Below are positions 31,062 to 41,045 of a stretch of 64,000 nucleotides of DNA, piece after piece (positions within the stretch are counted from its first letter, which is position 1; each line of letters opens with the position of its first letter). The position numbers and the translations under genes are program-made. The notes below the pieces were generated by a model. It saw only the letters and a program-made list of their open reading frames with translations. It had not been told where the DNA came from and did no database searches. The DNA comes from Fusicatenibacter sp. (lineage in GTDB: Bacteria > Bacillota > Clostridia > Lachnospirales > Lachnospiraceae): the NCBI GenBank assembly GCA_022766945.1, contig JALEOU010000053.1, forward strand, positions 1 to 64,000. Reading direction: 5' to 3'.

Positions 31062-32198
31062 ATGTGTTTGCCGACGGTGCTGATTGCAATGCTATTATCC
31101 GGCTGTCAAAAAGAATCTTCACCGCTGTCTCAAAACGTATCCATTCCGGAAGAAACGGTATCGGAATCGATTGGGGAAGAGGTTGGCGAATCGCCCATCC
31201 CGACCAGGATCGCCGAACCAACACAAGTTCCGCTTCAGGCGGAAAATCTGGAAGATTCGGGCAAGCTGCAGGAGGGGATGATGTACAGTTATCTCACCGG
31301 TGAACCGATATCGGAGGAAATTGGCCGTCGAAGACCGGTAGCTGTTATGTTGAATAACATTTACGATGCCTGTCCGCAGAGTGGCATCAGTCGTGCCGGC
31401 ATCATCTATGAAGCCCCTGTTGAAGGAGGCATTACACGCCTGATGGGTGTCTTCGAAGAGTATGATAATCTGACAAAGATCGGATCTGTACGAAGCTGCA
31501 GGGAATATTTTGTGTACTTTGACACAGGCCTGGATGCCATTTATTTTCATTATGGTCAGGCTGCTTATGCCATCCCACTTCTGGAATCCGATCAAATTGA
31601 TAATGTCAATGGCATGGAGTATTCCGATGAAGTTTATTATCGGACAACCGATCGGAAAGCGCCTCATAATGCATATCTTGATGCGGACGGCATCAGGCAG
31701 GGAATTGCCCTTTGCGGTTATCGTCAGAGGTATCCGGAGGATTATAACGGGACTTTTCTGTTTTCCGAACCCGGACAACCGGAATTGCTGGAATCCGGAA
31801 AAACGGCCAACAAAGTGACTCCGGGCGGATATTTTCACAACAATGCCTGGTTTGAGTATGAGGAAAGTACCGGAATCTACCTGCGGTATCAGTTTGGGGA
31901 ACCACAGATCGATGAGATGAATCAGGAGCAGCTTTTTGCAAAGAATCTGATTCTCCAGTACTGCTCCTGGAGTAAATATCCGGACAGCGATGAATACCTG
32001 GACATTGATGTGTGCGGAGGCGGCAGCGGAGTATATGTGACAAATGGAAAGGCGATCGATATTACCTGGAGCAAAGAGGACCAATGGGGGGCCACTTCCT
32101 ATTTTGACAGTGAGGGGAATTCGATAGTGCTCAATCCCGGTAAGACATGGATTCTGATCATTCTGGATTCGTATGCGGATTCCACGCGAATTGAATAA
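31062..32198 (+). CDS. DUF3048 lipoprotein
   Basis: A 378-residue secreted lipoprotein of the DUF3048 (YerB) type. The lipobox LLSGC puts the lipid-modified Cys at residue 15. After it comes a Ser/Glu/Pro-rich spacer, then the two YerB domains with RRPVAVMLNNIYDACPQSGISRAGIIYEAPVEGGITRLM, split as RRPVAVMLNN and IIYEAPVEGGITRLMGVF. ATG 31062 has no ribosome site. In the same frame the sequence upstream reads LIRLCVKNRRW, the kind of basic n-region expected, but no start codon is available there. The true start is therefore uncertain. Its function is unknown. Confidence 0.85.
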   Translation: MCLPTVLIAMLLSGCQKESSPLSQNVSIPEETVSESIGEEVGESPIPTRIAEPTQVPLQAENLEDSGKLQEGMMYSYLTGEPISEEIGRRRPVAVMLNNIYDACPQSGISRAGIIYEAPVEGGITRLMGVFEEYDNLTKIGSVRSCREYFVYFDTGLDAIYFHYGQAAYAIPLLESDQIDNVNGMEYSDEVYYRTTDRKAPHNAYLDADGIRQGIALCGYRQRYPEDYNGTFLFSEPGQPELLESGKTANKVTPGGYFHNNAWFEYEESTGIYLRYQFGEPQIDEMNQEQLFAKNLILQYCSWSKYPDSDEYLDIDVCGGGSGVYVTNGKAIDITWSKEDQWGATSYFDSEGNSIVLNPGKTWILIILDSYADSTRIE

Positions 32199-32222
32199 TT
32201 CTGACAAAATCAGCCGATACTA
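32192..32222 (+). promoter_or_regulatory. Putative sigma-G (forespore) promoter of the BofC-like gene
   Basis: TGAATA (32192-32197), an 18-base spacer and GATACTA (32216-32222) match the forespore sigma-G consensus (TGAATA, CATACTA) with a single mismatch. The -35 overlaps the stop codon of the DUF3048 gene. B. subtilis bofC is forespore-expressed. Confidence 0.45.
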
Positions 32223-32249
32223 GGAGAAAAAAGGAAAGGAGATTTTCTT

Positions 32250-32627
32250 ATGCGAAAATCAATTCTTAGTATCGGCTATCTTTGTGCCGTTTTTCTGATC
32301 ATGGCAGGTTTCTTTTACAGTTATCATCTTGGGGAGGAAAGGGAAAATGATGAAAAAAAACAAAAAGCAGCCGTTTCCTTTTCCGGGAGCAGTGAATCTT
32401 TGATAGAAGCAGCGGTGGAGGCAGATGCCATGGAAAAAGCACGCTTTGTGCTGGGGGAGGAAGATGGACGGATCCTTGTGCTTCTGGAAGATGGACATAC
32501 GGTATATGAATACACAGATATCCGTATTTCAGATCTGCCGGAGAGTGTACAGGAAGAAGTATACTCAGGGAAAACGATCGAAAATGCAGCGGAATTATAC
32601 AGTTTTCTCGAAAATTATTCCAGCTGA
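32250..32627 (+). CDS. BofC C-terminal-like protein
   Basis: A 125-residue protein with an N-terminal membrane anchor (residues 5-24, ILSIGYLCAVFLIMAGFF) and an external domain. The final 60 residues ARFVLGEEDGRILVLLEDGHTVYE, then TDIRISDLPESVQEEVYSG and AELYSFLENYSS, resemble the C-terminal domain of BofC (bypass-of-forespore protein). BofC acts at the SpoIVB checkpoint that activates sigma K. The match is by pattern only. AAAGGAG gives a clear ribosome site. A sigma-G-like promoter just upstream supports a forespore role. Confidence 0.6.
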   Translation: MRKSILSIGYLCAVFLIMAGFFYSYHLGEERENDEKKQKAAVSFSGSSESLIEAAVEADAMEKARFVLGEEDGRILVLLEDGHTVYEYTDIRISDLPESVQEEVYSGKTIENAAELYSFLENYSS

Positions 32628-32763
32628 GCCTATCAGGCAACAGGAAGAGAGGTTTTTGCCCAACTATAGACAAAAGAGAAATTCTGTTGTAGAATGAGAA
32701 TGACTTACCATACACTTCAAAATTAATATATAAAGTGTGTCAGGGTGACAAAGGAGAAGACCA

Positions 32764-32976
32764 ATGAACATAGAGAGAATCAACGAGCTGGCGAGAAAGG
32801 CGAAAACCGCAGGTCTGACACCAGAGGAGAAGGAAGAACAACAAAAGCTTCGGCGAGAATATATTGCTGCTGTACGGATGAATCTGCGTTCGCAGCTGGA
32901 CCAGATCGATATACAGGAAAAAGACGGTTCGATTACGAACCTGGGAGAAAAATATGGAAACAAAACAAAGCATTAG
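32764..32976 (+). CDS. DUF896 family protein
   Basis: A 70-residue all-helical protein of the DUF896 (YnzC/YaaI) type. MNIERINELARKAKTAGLTPEEKEEQ and LRREYI with the DGS...LGEKYGNKTKH tail are characteristic. Function is unknown. ACAAAGGAG lies upstream. Its end overlaps the next gene by 23 bases, so the two are coupled. The 136 bases upstream have only weak promoter-like elements. Confidence 0.85.
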   Translation: MNIERINELARKAKTAGLTPEEKEEQQKLRREYIAAVRMNLRSQLDQIDIQEKDGSITNLGEKYGNKTKH

Positions 32977-33505
32977 AAGAGAGGTTTTTGCCCGCCGCAA
33001 AATGGCAGATGAGACAGAGATTACTGCAAAAAGTGACCTGATATTCCAAAAGCTGATACAACTGCCCGAATTTCTGAAGGCAGAATATTTTTTTGCATAT
33101 ATGGATTTTAAAAAAGAGGTTATGACTGCAAAGATGATTGAGAAGGCATTTGCCCTTGGAAAGAAAGTCGCTGTTCCGAAAGTTGAAGGTGAAAATATGA
33201 TATTTTATGAAATATGTGATTTCTCCAGACTGGAAAGCGGATATTTCGGGATCCCTGAACCGGAAGGCTGTAAAGAGTGCACCGCACAAAGCGGTTTCCT
33301 TCTGGTTCCGGGGGTAGCCTTTGATACGCAAAGACATCGAATCGGTTATGGAAAGGGGTTCTATGACCGGTATCTGGCGGCACACCCGGAGTTTTTCAAG
33401 GCTGCTGTAGCTTTTGAATTCCAGCTGTTTGACGAGGTGCCGTATGAAAAAACGGATATTCTGCCGGATTTGCTGATAACGGAAAATCGTCTGATCCGTG
33501 GATGA
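32954..33505 (+). CDS. 5-Formyltetrahydrofolate cyclo-ligase
   Basis: A 183-residue enzyme that converts 5-formyl-THF to 5,10-methenyl-THF with ATP, which clears an inhibitory folate. The N-terminal METKQSIRREVFARR and the ATP/folate-binding VPGVAFDTQRHRIGYGKGFYDRYL (split as PGVAFDTQ and RIGYGKGFYDRYL) are diagnostic. The start lies within the DUF896 gene with GGGAGAAAA before it. Length fits the family. Confidence 0.93.
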   Translation: METKQSIRREVFARRKMADETEITAKSDLIFQKLIQLPEFLKAEYFFAYMDFKKEVMTAKMIEKAFALGKKVAVPKVEGENMIFYEICDFSRLESGYFGIPEPEGCKECTAQSGFLLVPGVAFDTQRHRIGYGKGFYDRYLAAHPEFFKAAVAFEFQLFDEVPYEKTDILPDLLITENRLIRG

Positions 33506-33514
33506 TTAGGAAGC

Positions 33515-33543
33515 ATAGAACGAATACATAGAACGAATACATA
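33515..33543. repeat. 13-base tandem duplication before proA
   Basis: The unit ATAGAACGAATAC occurs twice in tandem, followed by ATA. It lies between the cyclo-ligase stop and the proA ribosome site, so it lengthens the spacer without touching coding DNA. Confidence 0.7.
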
Positions 33544-33556
33544 AGGAGGTGCCCGG

Positions 33557-34801
33557 ATGACCCTGGAGGAAATTGGAAGCAAAGCGAAAGAAGCGGAAAC
33601 GCGGCTTCGCACGATGGAGACAGTGAAAAAGAATGAAGTTCTGAAAAATGCGGCAAAAAATCTGATTGCCGGTTGTGACGAAATTCTGGCAGCCAATACT
33701 ATTGATATGGAACATGGCAGGGAAAAGGGTATGAGTCCGGGACTTCTTGATCGTCTTTTACTGACAAAGCAGCGTATTTGTGCTATGGCTGAAGGGATTT
33801 GTCAGGTGGCTGATCTGGAAGACCCGATCGGAGAGGTTCTGGAAATGAAGAAACGCCCGAATGGACTGTTGATCGGAAGAAAAAGAGTTCCATTAGGTGT
33901 TGTAGGCATGATTTATGAGGCGCGTCCCAATGTGACAGCCGATGCCTTTGCATTGTGCTTCAAAACCGGTAATGCAGTGATACTAAAAGGAGGCAGCGAT
34001 GCCATCTGCTCCAATAAAGCAATTGTTGATTCTATTCGTAAAACGTTAAGAGAGGCAGAGGTGCCGGAAGACGCCATCATTCTGATTGCGGATACCAGGA
34101 GAGAAACGACGGAACAATTTATGAAGCTGAACCGCTATGTGGATGTTCTGATTCCAAGAGGCGGTGCAGGTCTGATTCGAAGTGTGGTCGAAAACAGTAC
34201 GATTCCGGTGATTGAAACCGGTACAGGAAATTGTCATATCTATGTGGATGAGACTGCAGACCTTACCATGGCAGTAAATATCATCCTGAATGCCAAAACA
34301 CAACGTGTAGGAGTATGCAATGCCTGTGAATCCATCGTTGTACATGAAAAAGTTCGTGAGCAGCTGCTTCCGGTGCTTGCGGAGCGCCTGGAGCAGAAAA
34401 ATGTGGAGATGCGTGCGGATTCGCAGGCCAAAGCTTATATGCCAGGTGCAGTTGACGCGTGTGAGCAGGACTGGGGAACAGAATATCTGGACTATATCGT
34501 TTCTATCAAAACGGTATCTTCTGTTGACGAAGCCATTGCACATATTAACCGCTATAATACGGGACATTCAGAGGCAATCATTACCAATGACTATTCTCAT
34601 GCACAGAAATTCCTCGATGAAATTGATGCAGCGGCAGTTTATGTCAATGCTTCTACGCGTTTTACGGACGGTTACGAATTTGGTTATGGAGCAGAAATCG
34701 GGATCAGTACACAAAAGCTCCATGCCAGAGGTCCCATGGGCCTTTTGGCCCTCACCACAACAAAATTTATTATCTATGGCAGCGGTCAGATCAGACCATA
34801 G
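33557..34801 (+). CDS. proA: Gamma-glutamyl phosphate reductase
   Basis: A 414-residue NADPH-dependent aldehyde dehydrogenase-fold enzyme, the second step of proline synthesis from glutamate. Motifs include [17 protein letters not shown], the catalytic Cys in [13 protein letters not shown], and [33 protein letters not shown] (split as NASTRFTDG and GAEIGISTQ). AAGGAGGTG precedes ATG 33557. The partner proB is not in the window. A terminator follows. Confidence 0.96.
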   Translation: MTLEEIGSKAKEAETRLRTMETVKKNEVLKNAAKNLIAGCDEILAANTIDMEHGREKGMSPGLLDRLLLTKQRICAMAEGICQVADLEDPIGEVLEMKKRPNGLLIGRKRVPLGVVGMIYEARPNVTADAFALCFKTGNAVILKGGSDAICSNKAIVDSIRKTLREAEVPEDAIILIADTRRETTEQFMKLNRYVDVLIPRGGAGLIRSVVENSTIPVIETGTGNCHIYVDETADLTMAVNIILNAKTQRVGVCNACESIVVHEKVREQLLPVLAERLEQKNVEMRADSQAKAYMPGAVDACEQDWGTEYLDYIVSIKTVSSVDEAIAHINRYNTGHSEAIITNDYSHAQKFLDEIDAAAVYVNASTRFTDGYEFGYGAEIGISTQKLHARGPMGLLALTTTKFIIYGSGQIRP

Positions 34802-34821
34802 AGAATAAGTGGCAGGATGAG

Positions 34822-34855
34822 AAAAGAGTCATGGATGCTTCCAAGACTCTTTTTT
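34822..34855 (+). terminator. Terminator after proA
   Basis: AAAAGAGTC-A-TGGA pairs with TCCA-A-GACTCTTTT around a TGCT loop, with one A-A mismatch, followed by a T run. Confidence 0.85.
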
Positions 34856-34937
34856 GGCTTGCTCTTTTTGAAGGAATCATGTAAAATCAAAATGCAGCTT
34901 TTTAATATTACAGCTGAGGATCAGAAAGGATAATACT

Positions 34938-36401
34938 ATGATATATCAGAATATAGATCTGGATCAGATTGATCTGAACTGTCCTGTTCCCGAAGAAGAA
35001 CCGGAGCGGCAGTATTATTATATGGCTCTTGCGCGCAGTCTGGTACGTGAAAAGTCAAGGGAACTTGGCAGGCCGCTCTATGCATGTACTCAGACTTTTG
35101 GATGCCAGATGAATGCAAGAGATTCGGAAAAACTGGAAGGTATTCTCGAAGCGATTGGATACGAGAAAACAGAAAGTGAGAAGGCAGATTTTGTGATTTA
35201 TAATACCTGTACTGTCCGTGAAAATGCCAACCTGCGAGTCTACGGGCGTTTAGGACAGCTGGGCAAATATAAAAAGAAAAACCCGCATATGATCATAGCA
35301 CTGTGCGGATGTATGATGCAGGAACCGCAAGTCGTTGAGAAACTCAAAAAGAGTTATCGTTTTATCAACCTGATTTTTGGTACGCATAATCTTTACCGCT
35401 TTGCCGAATATGTGGCGAGAGCGCTTACCGAGGATTCCATGATCATCGACATCTGGAAAGATACCGATCAGATTGTGGAGAATCTTCCGGTTGATCGAAA
35501 ATATTCTTTTAAATCTGGTGTCAATATCATGTTCGGATGCAATAATTTCTGCAGCTACTGTATTGTGCCCTATGTGCGCGGACGCGAGCGAAGCCGGAAG
35601 CCGGAGGAGATTCTCCAGGAGATCCGCCGCCTGGTATCAGACGGTGTTGTGGAAGTTATGCTCCTTGGACAGAATGTCAATTCGTATGGAAAAAATCTGG
35701 AACAGCCGGTTTCATTTGCCAAGCTGCTTCTGGAGGTGGAAAAAACAGAAGGCCTGAAACGAATTCGCTTTATGACTTCCCACCCGAAAGATCTCTCAGA
35801 GGAACTGATTGAAGTGATGGCAAAGAGCAAAAAAGTGTGCCGTCATCTGCATCTGCCGCTGCAGTCCGGCAGCAGCAGAATTTTAAAACGGATGAACCGC
35901 CGCTATACGAAAGAACAGTATCTGGAGCTGGTGGAGCGAATCAGAAAAGCAATGCCGGATATTTCACTGACTACAGACATTATTGTCGGCTTTCCGGGTG
36001 AGACGGAGGAAGATTTTCAGGAAACACTGGATGTTGTGCGCCGTGTCCGCTTTGACAGTGCATTTACGTTCCAGTATTCCAGAAGAACAGGTACACCTGC
36101 AGCAGCTATGGACGATCAGATTCCCCCGGAAGTGGTGAAAGATCGCTTTGACCGGCTGCTGGAAGAAGTGCAGAAGATTGCAAAAGAAGTCTGCAGCCGT
36201 GATGTCCATACCGTCCAGGAGGTATTGGTGGAGAGTATCAATGAACAGGATGCTTCCCTTGTGACCGGACGTATGAGCAATAATACGTTGGTGCATTTTC
36301 CAGGTGATTCCTCTTTGATCGGAACACTTCAGAAGGTATATTTAACAGAATGCAAAGGCTTTTACTATATGGGAACGCCTGTTGCAACGGAGGAAAAATA
36401 A
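34938..36401 (+). CDS. miaB: tRNA-2-methylthio-N6-dimethylallyladenosine synthase
   Basis: A 487-residue radical SAM methylthiotransferase that adds the 2-methylthio group at A37 of tRNAs. The N-terminal UPF0004 domain has TFGCQMNARDSEKLEG and NTCTVRENA for the first cluster. The radical SAM motif CNNFCSYC lies near residue 200, and VGFPGETEEDF follows. The C-terminal TRAM domain covers about 410-480. The start has AGAAAGGA upstream. It is first in a miaB-mutS-mutL-miaA series; the miaA product makes the isopentenyl group that MiaB modifies. Confidence 0.96.
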   Translation: MIYQNIDLDQIDLNCPVPEEEPERQYYYMALARSLVREKSRELGRPLYACTQTFGCQMNARDSEKLEGILEAIGYEKTESEKADFVIYNTCTVRENANLRVYGRLGQLGKYKKKNPHMIIALCGCMMQEPQVVEKLKKSYRFINLIFGTHNLYRFAEYVARALTEDSMIIDIWKDTDQIVENLPVDRKYSFKSGVNIMFGCNNFCSYCIVPYVRGRERSRKPEEILQEIRRLVSDGVVEVMLLGQNVNSYGKNLEQPVSFAKLLLEVEKTEGLKRIRFMTSHPKDLSEELIEVMAKSKKVCRHLHLPLQSGSSRILKRMNRRYTKEQYLELVERIRKAMPDISLTTDIIVGFPGETEEDFQETLDVVRRVRFDSAFTFQYSRRTGTPAAAMDDQIPPEVVKDRFDRLLEEVQKIAKEVCSRDVHTVQEVLVESINEQDASLVTGRMSNNTLVHFPGDSSLIGTLQKVYLTECKGFYYMGTPVATEEK

Positions 36402-36402
36402 A

Positions 36403-39045
36403 GTGGCATTATCACCAATGATGCAGCATTATGTTGCTACGAAAGAAGAATATAAAGACTGTATCCTGTTTTACCGTCTGGGCGATTTCTACGAAATGTT
36501 TTTCGAAGATGCCAAAACAGTGTCCAGGGAACTGGAACTGACTTTGACAGGAAAAGACTGCGGACTTCCCGAACGTGCTCCTATGTGCGGTATTCCCTAT
36601 CATGCGGCGGAGACCTATATTAATCGTCTGGTGGAAAAGGGATACAAGATTGCGATCTGCGAACAGATGGAGGATCCCAAACTGGCCAAGGGGATTGTAA
36701 AAAGAGAAGTGATCCGGGTGGTAACGCCGGGTACAACGCTGATTCCTCAGGGACTCGATGAGACAAAAAACAATTATCTGATGTCCATCGTCTGCACAGA
36801 AGGATGTTTTGGAATTTCAATTGCAGATATTTCCACCGGACAGTGTATGGTAACCGAGATGGAGAAAAACCGCAGACTGACCGATGAGATTACCAAATTT
36901 ATGCCTTCTGAGATTATCTGTAATCAGTCCTTTCTTCTGTGCGGAGTCGATCTGGAGGATTTGAGAAACCGGCTTCATATTTGTATCAATGCTCTGGATG
37001 ACTGGTATTTTGATGATGAACTCTGCAGGAGAGCTTTGCGGGAGCAGTTTCACGTTTCTTCCATGGAAGGACTCGGGATTGCCGATTACAACTGCGGCAC
37101 GATTGCGGCAGGAGCCTTGTTTTTATATCTGCATGAGACTCAGAAATCAGACCTTTCTCATATGAATACCATTACGCCCTACGTGACGGAAAAATATATG
37201 CTGATTGACAGCTCCAGCCGGCGAAATCTGGAACTTGTTGAAACCTTAAGAGAGAAGCAAAAAAGAGGTTCCCTGCTCTGGGTATTGGATAAAACACGCA
37301 CAGCGATGGGGGCCAGGCTGCTGAGAAGTTATGTGGAACAGCCACTGATTGAACGTGACGAGATCAATCAGAGGCTCGACGCGATTGAGCAGCTGAATGA
37401 GCAGGCTATGGTTCGGGAAGAGATCCGGGAATATCTGCAGCCTGTCTATGATCTGGAGCGTCTGGTCAGCCGAATCAGCTATCAGTCAGCCAATCCCCGT
37501 GATCTGATTGCCTTTAAATCTTCCCTGCAAATGCTTCCGTTTATCAAACAGCTGTTAAACTCCTTTCCGGATGGTCTTCTTTTGGAGATTCAGAATGATC
37601 TGGATCCGTTGGAGGATCTTTATCAGCTGATTGATGCATCGATCGTTGATGACCCGCCTTATCTGATGCGGGAAGGGGGTATTATCAAGGACGGCTATCA
37701 TGAAATGGTGGACAATTACCGGAATGCTAAGAGAGAAGGAAAACAATGGCTAAGCGAACTGGAGGCAGACGAACGGGAAAAAACAGGAATCCGGAATCTG
37801 AAGGTGAAATATAACAAAGTATTCGGGTATTATCTTGAAGTGACCAATTCTTTCAAGGATCTCGTTCCGGATTATTATTCCAGAAAACAGACTCTGACAA
37901 ACGCGGAGCGTTATATTACGCCCAGATTAAAAGAACTGGAGGATACGATTCTTGGTGCTGAGGATAAACTGTATGCTCTGGAATATGATCTGTTCTGCAA
38001 AGTGCGTGATACGGTGGCAGGTGAAGTGACCAGAATCCAGAAAACGGCCAGGGCTGTTGCAAAGCTCGATGTCTTTACTTCTCTTTCTTATGTTGCGGAA
38101 CACAATCACTATGTGAGGCCAAAGCTGAATAACAAAGGAAAAATTGAGATCAAAGACGGTCGTCATCCGGTTGTGGAAAAAATGATCCCAAATGACATGT
38201 TCATTGCCAATGACACGTTTCTGGATAATGGAGAGCACAAAGTTGCGATCATTACGGGTCCTAATATGGCGGGAAAATCCACGTATATGCGTCAGACAGC
38301 ACTGATTGTGCTAATGGCACAGATTGGCTCTTTTGTTCCGGCGTCAAAAGCCAATATCGGGATTGTCGACCGGATTTTTACCCGTGTGGGAGCTTCCGAT
38401 GATCTGGCAAGCGGCCAGAGTACATTTATGGTTGAAATGACAGAGGTCGCAAATATTCTGAGAAATGCCACATCCAACAGTCTTCTGATTCTCGATGAAA
38501 TCGGACGTGGAACCAGTACGTTTGACGGGCTTTCCATCGCCTGGGCCGTGATTGAACATGTGGCGAATCCCAAACTGCTTGGAGCAAAGACTTTATTTGC
38601 AACCCACTATCATGAACTGACAGAACTGGAGGGAAAACTTCCCGGGGTTCATAATTACTGCATTGCTGTTAAAGAGAAAGGTGACGAGATCGTTTTCCTT
38701 CGAAAAATCATTAACGGAGGTGCTGATAAGAGTTACGGTATCCAGGTTGCACGTCTGGCGGGGGTTCCGGAGTCTGTCCTTCGCAGGGCAGAAGAACTTG
38801 TACAGGAACTCAGTGACGCAGATATCACAGCAGCCGTAAAGGATCTGAGCACGCCGAAAAAGACCAGAAACAAACCGGTACATTATGACGAAGTTGATGT
38901 CCAGCAGATGTCTCTGTTTGATACGGTACAGGATGACGATATTATTAAAGAGCTTTCGGAGCTTGATATAACGAATATGACACCGATGGACGCTATGAAT
39001 ACACTGTATCGTTTCCAGGGAAGAGTCAAGAATCGTTGGAAATAA
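36403..39045 (+). CDS. mutS: DNA mismatch repair protein MutS
   Basis: An 880-residue mismatch-recognition ATPase. The mispair-binding loop motif GDFYEMF lies near residue 30, then connector, lever and clamp domains. The ATPase has Walker A GPNMAGKS at 619-626, with DDLASGQSTFMVEM, LDEIGRGTSTFDGLSIAWA and the HYHELTELE region. GTG 36403 is preferred because GGAGG is 9 bases upstream; the longer frame to 36382 overlaps miaB. The C-terminal dimer region is present, with a QMSLF beta-clamp motif near 850. MutL follows 23 bases later. Confidence 0.96.
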   Translation: MALSPMMQHYVATKEEYKDCILFYRLGDFYEMFFEDAKTVSRELELTLTGKDCGLPERAPMCGIPYHAAETYINRLVEKGYKIAICEQMEDPKLAKGIVKREVIRVVTPGTTLIPQGLDETKNNYLMSIVCTEGCFGISIADISTGQCMVTEMEKNRRLTDEITKFMPSEIICNQSFLLCGVDLEDLRNRLHICINALDDWYFDDELCRRALREQFHVSSMEGLGIADYNCGTIAAGALFLYLHETQKSDLSHMNTITPYVTEKYMLIDSSSRRNLELVETLREKQKRGSLLWVLDKTRTAMGARLLRSYVEQPLIERDEINQRLDAIEQLNEQAMVREEIREYLQPVYDLERLVSRISYQSANPRDLIAFKSSLQMLPFIKQLLNSFPDGLLLEIQNDLDPLEDLYQLIDASIVDDPPYLMREGGIIKDGYHEMVDNYRNAKREGKQWLSELEADEREKTGIRNLKVKYNKVFGYYLEVTNSFKDLVPDYYSRKQTLTNAERYITPRLKELEDTILGAEDKLYALEYDLFCKVRDTVAGEVTRIQKTARAVAKLDVFTSLSYVAEHNHYVRPKLNNKGKIEIKDGRHPVVEKMIPNDMFIANDTFLDNGEHKVAIITGPNMAGKSTYMRQTALIVLMAQIGSFVPASKANIGIVDRIFTRVGASDDLASGQSTFMVEMTEVANILRNATSNSLLILDEIGRGTSTFDGLSIAWAVIEHVANPKLLGAKTLFATHYHELTELEGKLPGVHNYCIAVKEKGDEIVFLRKIINGGADKSYGIQVARLAGVPESVLRRAEELVQELSDADITAAVKDLSTPKKTRNKPVHYDEVDVQQMSLFDTVQDDDIIKELSELDITNMTPMDAMNTLYRFQGRVKNRWK

Positions 39046-39068
39046 AGAGAAAGTTGAAAGGAGCAGCA

Positions 39069-41036
39069 ATGGGAACTATCGCGATACTCGATCAGAACAC
39101 GATTGATAAAATTGCAGCCGGAGAGGTTGTGGAGCGTCCGGCATCTGTTGTCAAAGAATTGGTTGAGAACGCCATAGACGCAGGAGCTACCGCGATTACG
39201 GTGGAAATTCGTGACGGAGGAATTTCCTTTATCCGCATCACGGATAACGGCAGCGGGATACCTTCTGATCAGGTTCCCCTCGCTTTCCTTCGTCACGCCA
39301 CCAGCAAGATCCGATCGGTGGAAGAATTGTCCCAAATTGCATCTCTTGGGTTTCGGGGTGAGGCGTTATCCAGCATCTCTGCGGTTTCACAGGTAGAGAT
39401 GATTACGAAGACGCCGGATTCGCTCACAGGCACCCGATATGTGATTGAAGGCGGCATTGAGAAAAACATGGAAGAAGTGGGAGCGCCCAATGGAACTACG
39501 TTCCTTGTCCGAAATCTTTTTTACAACACACCGGCCAGGCAGAAGTTTTTGAGAACAGCCATGACAGAAGCAAATGCCGTCACGCAGGTTGTGGAACAGC
39601 TTGCGCTCTCTCATCCTGGAATTTCTTTTAAATATATGGTCAATACCCAGACGAAACTTCACACCAGCGGAAACAGAAATTTAAAGGAACTGGTCTACCA
39701 TATTTACGGAAGAGATATTGCACGAGAGCTGATCGAGATTCATTCGGAAAGTTCACTTCTTCATGTGGATGGCTTTATCGGAAAACCGGTGGTATCGAGA
39801 GGAAACCGGAACTTTGAAAATTATTATGTGAATGACCGTTATGTAAAAAGTAAGCTGCTTGCGAAAGCGATTGAAGACGGATATCATACTTCCATGATGC
39901 AGCACAAATACCCGTTTACTTTGCTTTATATTCAGATGGATGGAACCGCAGTAGATGTCAATGTCCATCCGACGAAAATGGAACTGCGTTTTTCAAGACA
40001 GGAAGAAATCTATGCCCAGATAACGAAAATGATAACAGATGCACTGCATCACAGGGAACAGATCGTTCATGTCTCATTGGATGAGAAGAAAAAAGAAGAG
40101 GAAAAGTCTCTGATCAGAGAGCAGATCCCTGAGCCTTTCGAACAAAAGCGAAGACAGAACGATCAGGCATTGCGCCCTGCTCTTCCGGTTCATCCTGTAT
40201 CACCTTCCGGGAGAATGCCGGTTTTTCCGGAAAAAGAAAACAGGAGCCTGTCAGAAACAGGAACTTATTCGAAAACGCAGAGCCGCAAAGACGAATGCCT
40301 TACAAAAGAAGAGGAGGCATTGTTTCAGAAGAACTTGAAAACTTCCCGCGAATTTTCCGCGCAGAAACACTCTGCAGCAGATACGGTAACGGAAGAGCAG
40401 CCGTTGCGGCAAGCGGAGCAGATGGAATTATTTGAGGATGACTTTCTGTCAAAAGAAGCAAAAAAATCACATACGGTGATCGGTCAGGTATTTGATACCT
40501 ACTGGCTGGTACAGTATGAGGACAATTTATATATCATTGATCAGCATGCTGCCCACGAAAAAATTCTTTATGAGCGCATGATGAAAAATTACCGGGAAAA
40601 AGAAATCCTCTCGCAGATGGTGAGCCCTCCTATGGTTGTGACATTGACAACCAAAGAGGGGGAACTTCTGAATCGTCATGCCGGTCTCTTTGCCTCGTTT
40701 GGCTATGAGATTTCTGCATTTGGAGGCAATGAATACGCAATCAGCGCAGTACCTCACAATCTTTACGGTATTGCAACGGAAGAGCTCTTTGTGGAGATTC
40801 TGGATCATCTGGAAGAGTTTAGTGATAAACCGCCGGAAATACTTACAGAAAAACTGGCTTCCATGTCCTGTAAAGCAGCGGTAAAGGGAAATCAGAAGCT
40901 GTCAGGAGCGGAAGTTGAGAACATCATCGATGAGCTGCTGAAACTTGATGATCCATACCATTGTCCCCACGGACGCCCAACGATCATTTCATTTAGCAGG
41001 AAGGATCTGGAAAAGAAATTTAAACGAATTGTTTAG
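39069..41036 (+). CDS. mutL: DNA mismatch repair endonuclease MutL
   Basis: A 655-residue GHKL ATPase with C-terminal nuclease. N-terminal motifs include LDQNTIDKIAAGEVVERP, ENAIDAGA, DNGSGI and ATSKI with GFRGEAL. A variable linker (330-450) is rich in Lys and Glu. The C-terminal DQHAAHEKILYE (DQHAx2Ex4E) and CPHGRP motifs show the endonuclease site, as in bacteria that lack MutH. ATG 39069 has AAAGGAG 5 bases upstream. The operon order mutS-mutL-miaA is common in Clostridia. Confidence 0.96.
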   Translation: MGTIAILDQNTIDKIAAGEVVERPASVVKELVENAIDAGATAITVEIRDGGISFIRITDNGSGIPSDQVPLAFLRHATSKIRSVEELSQIASLGFRGEALSSISAVSQVEMITKTPDSLTGTRYVIEGGIEKNMEEVGAPNGTTFLVRNLFYNTPARQKFLRTAMTEANAVTQVVEQLALSHPGISFKYMVNTQTKLHTSGNRNLKELVYHIYGRDIARELIEIHSESSLLHVDGFIGKPVVSRGNRNFENYYVNDRYVKSKLLAKAIEDGYHTSMMQHKYPFTLLYIQMDGTAVDVNVHPTKMELRFSRQEEIYAQITKMITDALHHREQIVHVSLDEKKKEEEKSLIREQIPEPFEQKRRQNDQALRPALPVHPVSPSGRMPVFPEKENRSLSETGTYSKTQSRKDECLTKEEEALFQKNLKTSREFSAQKHSAADTVTEEQPLRQAEQMELFEDDFLSKEAKKSHTVIGQVFDTYWLVQYEDNLYIIDQHAAHEKILYERMMKNYREKEILSQMVSPPMVVTLTTKEGELLNRHAGLFASFGYEISAFGGNEYAISAVPHNLYGIATEELFVEILDHLEEFSDKPPEILTEKLASMSCKAAVKGNQKLSGAEVENIIDELLKLDDPYHCPHGRPTIISFSRKDLEKKFKRIV

Positions 41037-41045
41037 GAGAATGGA

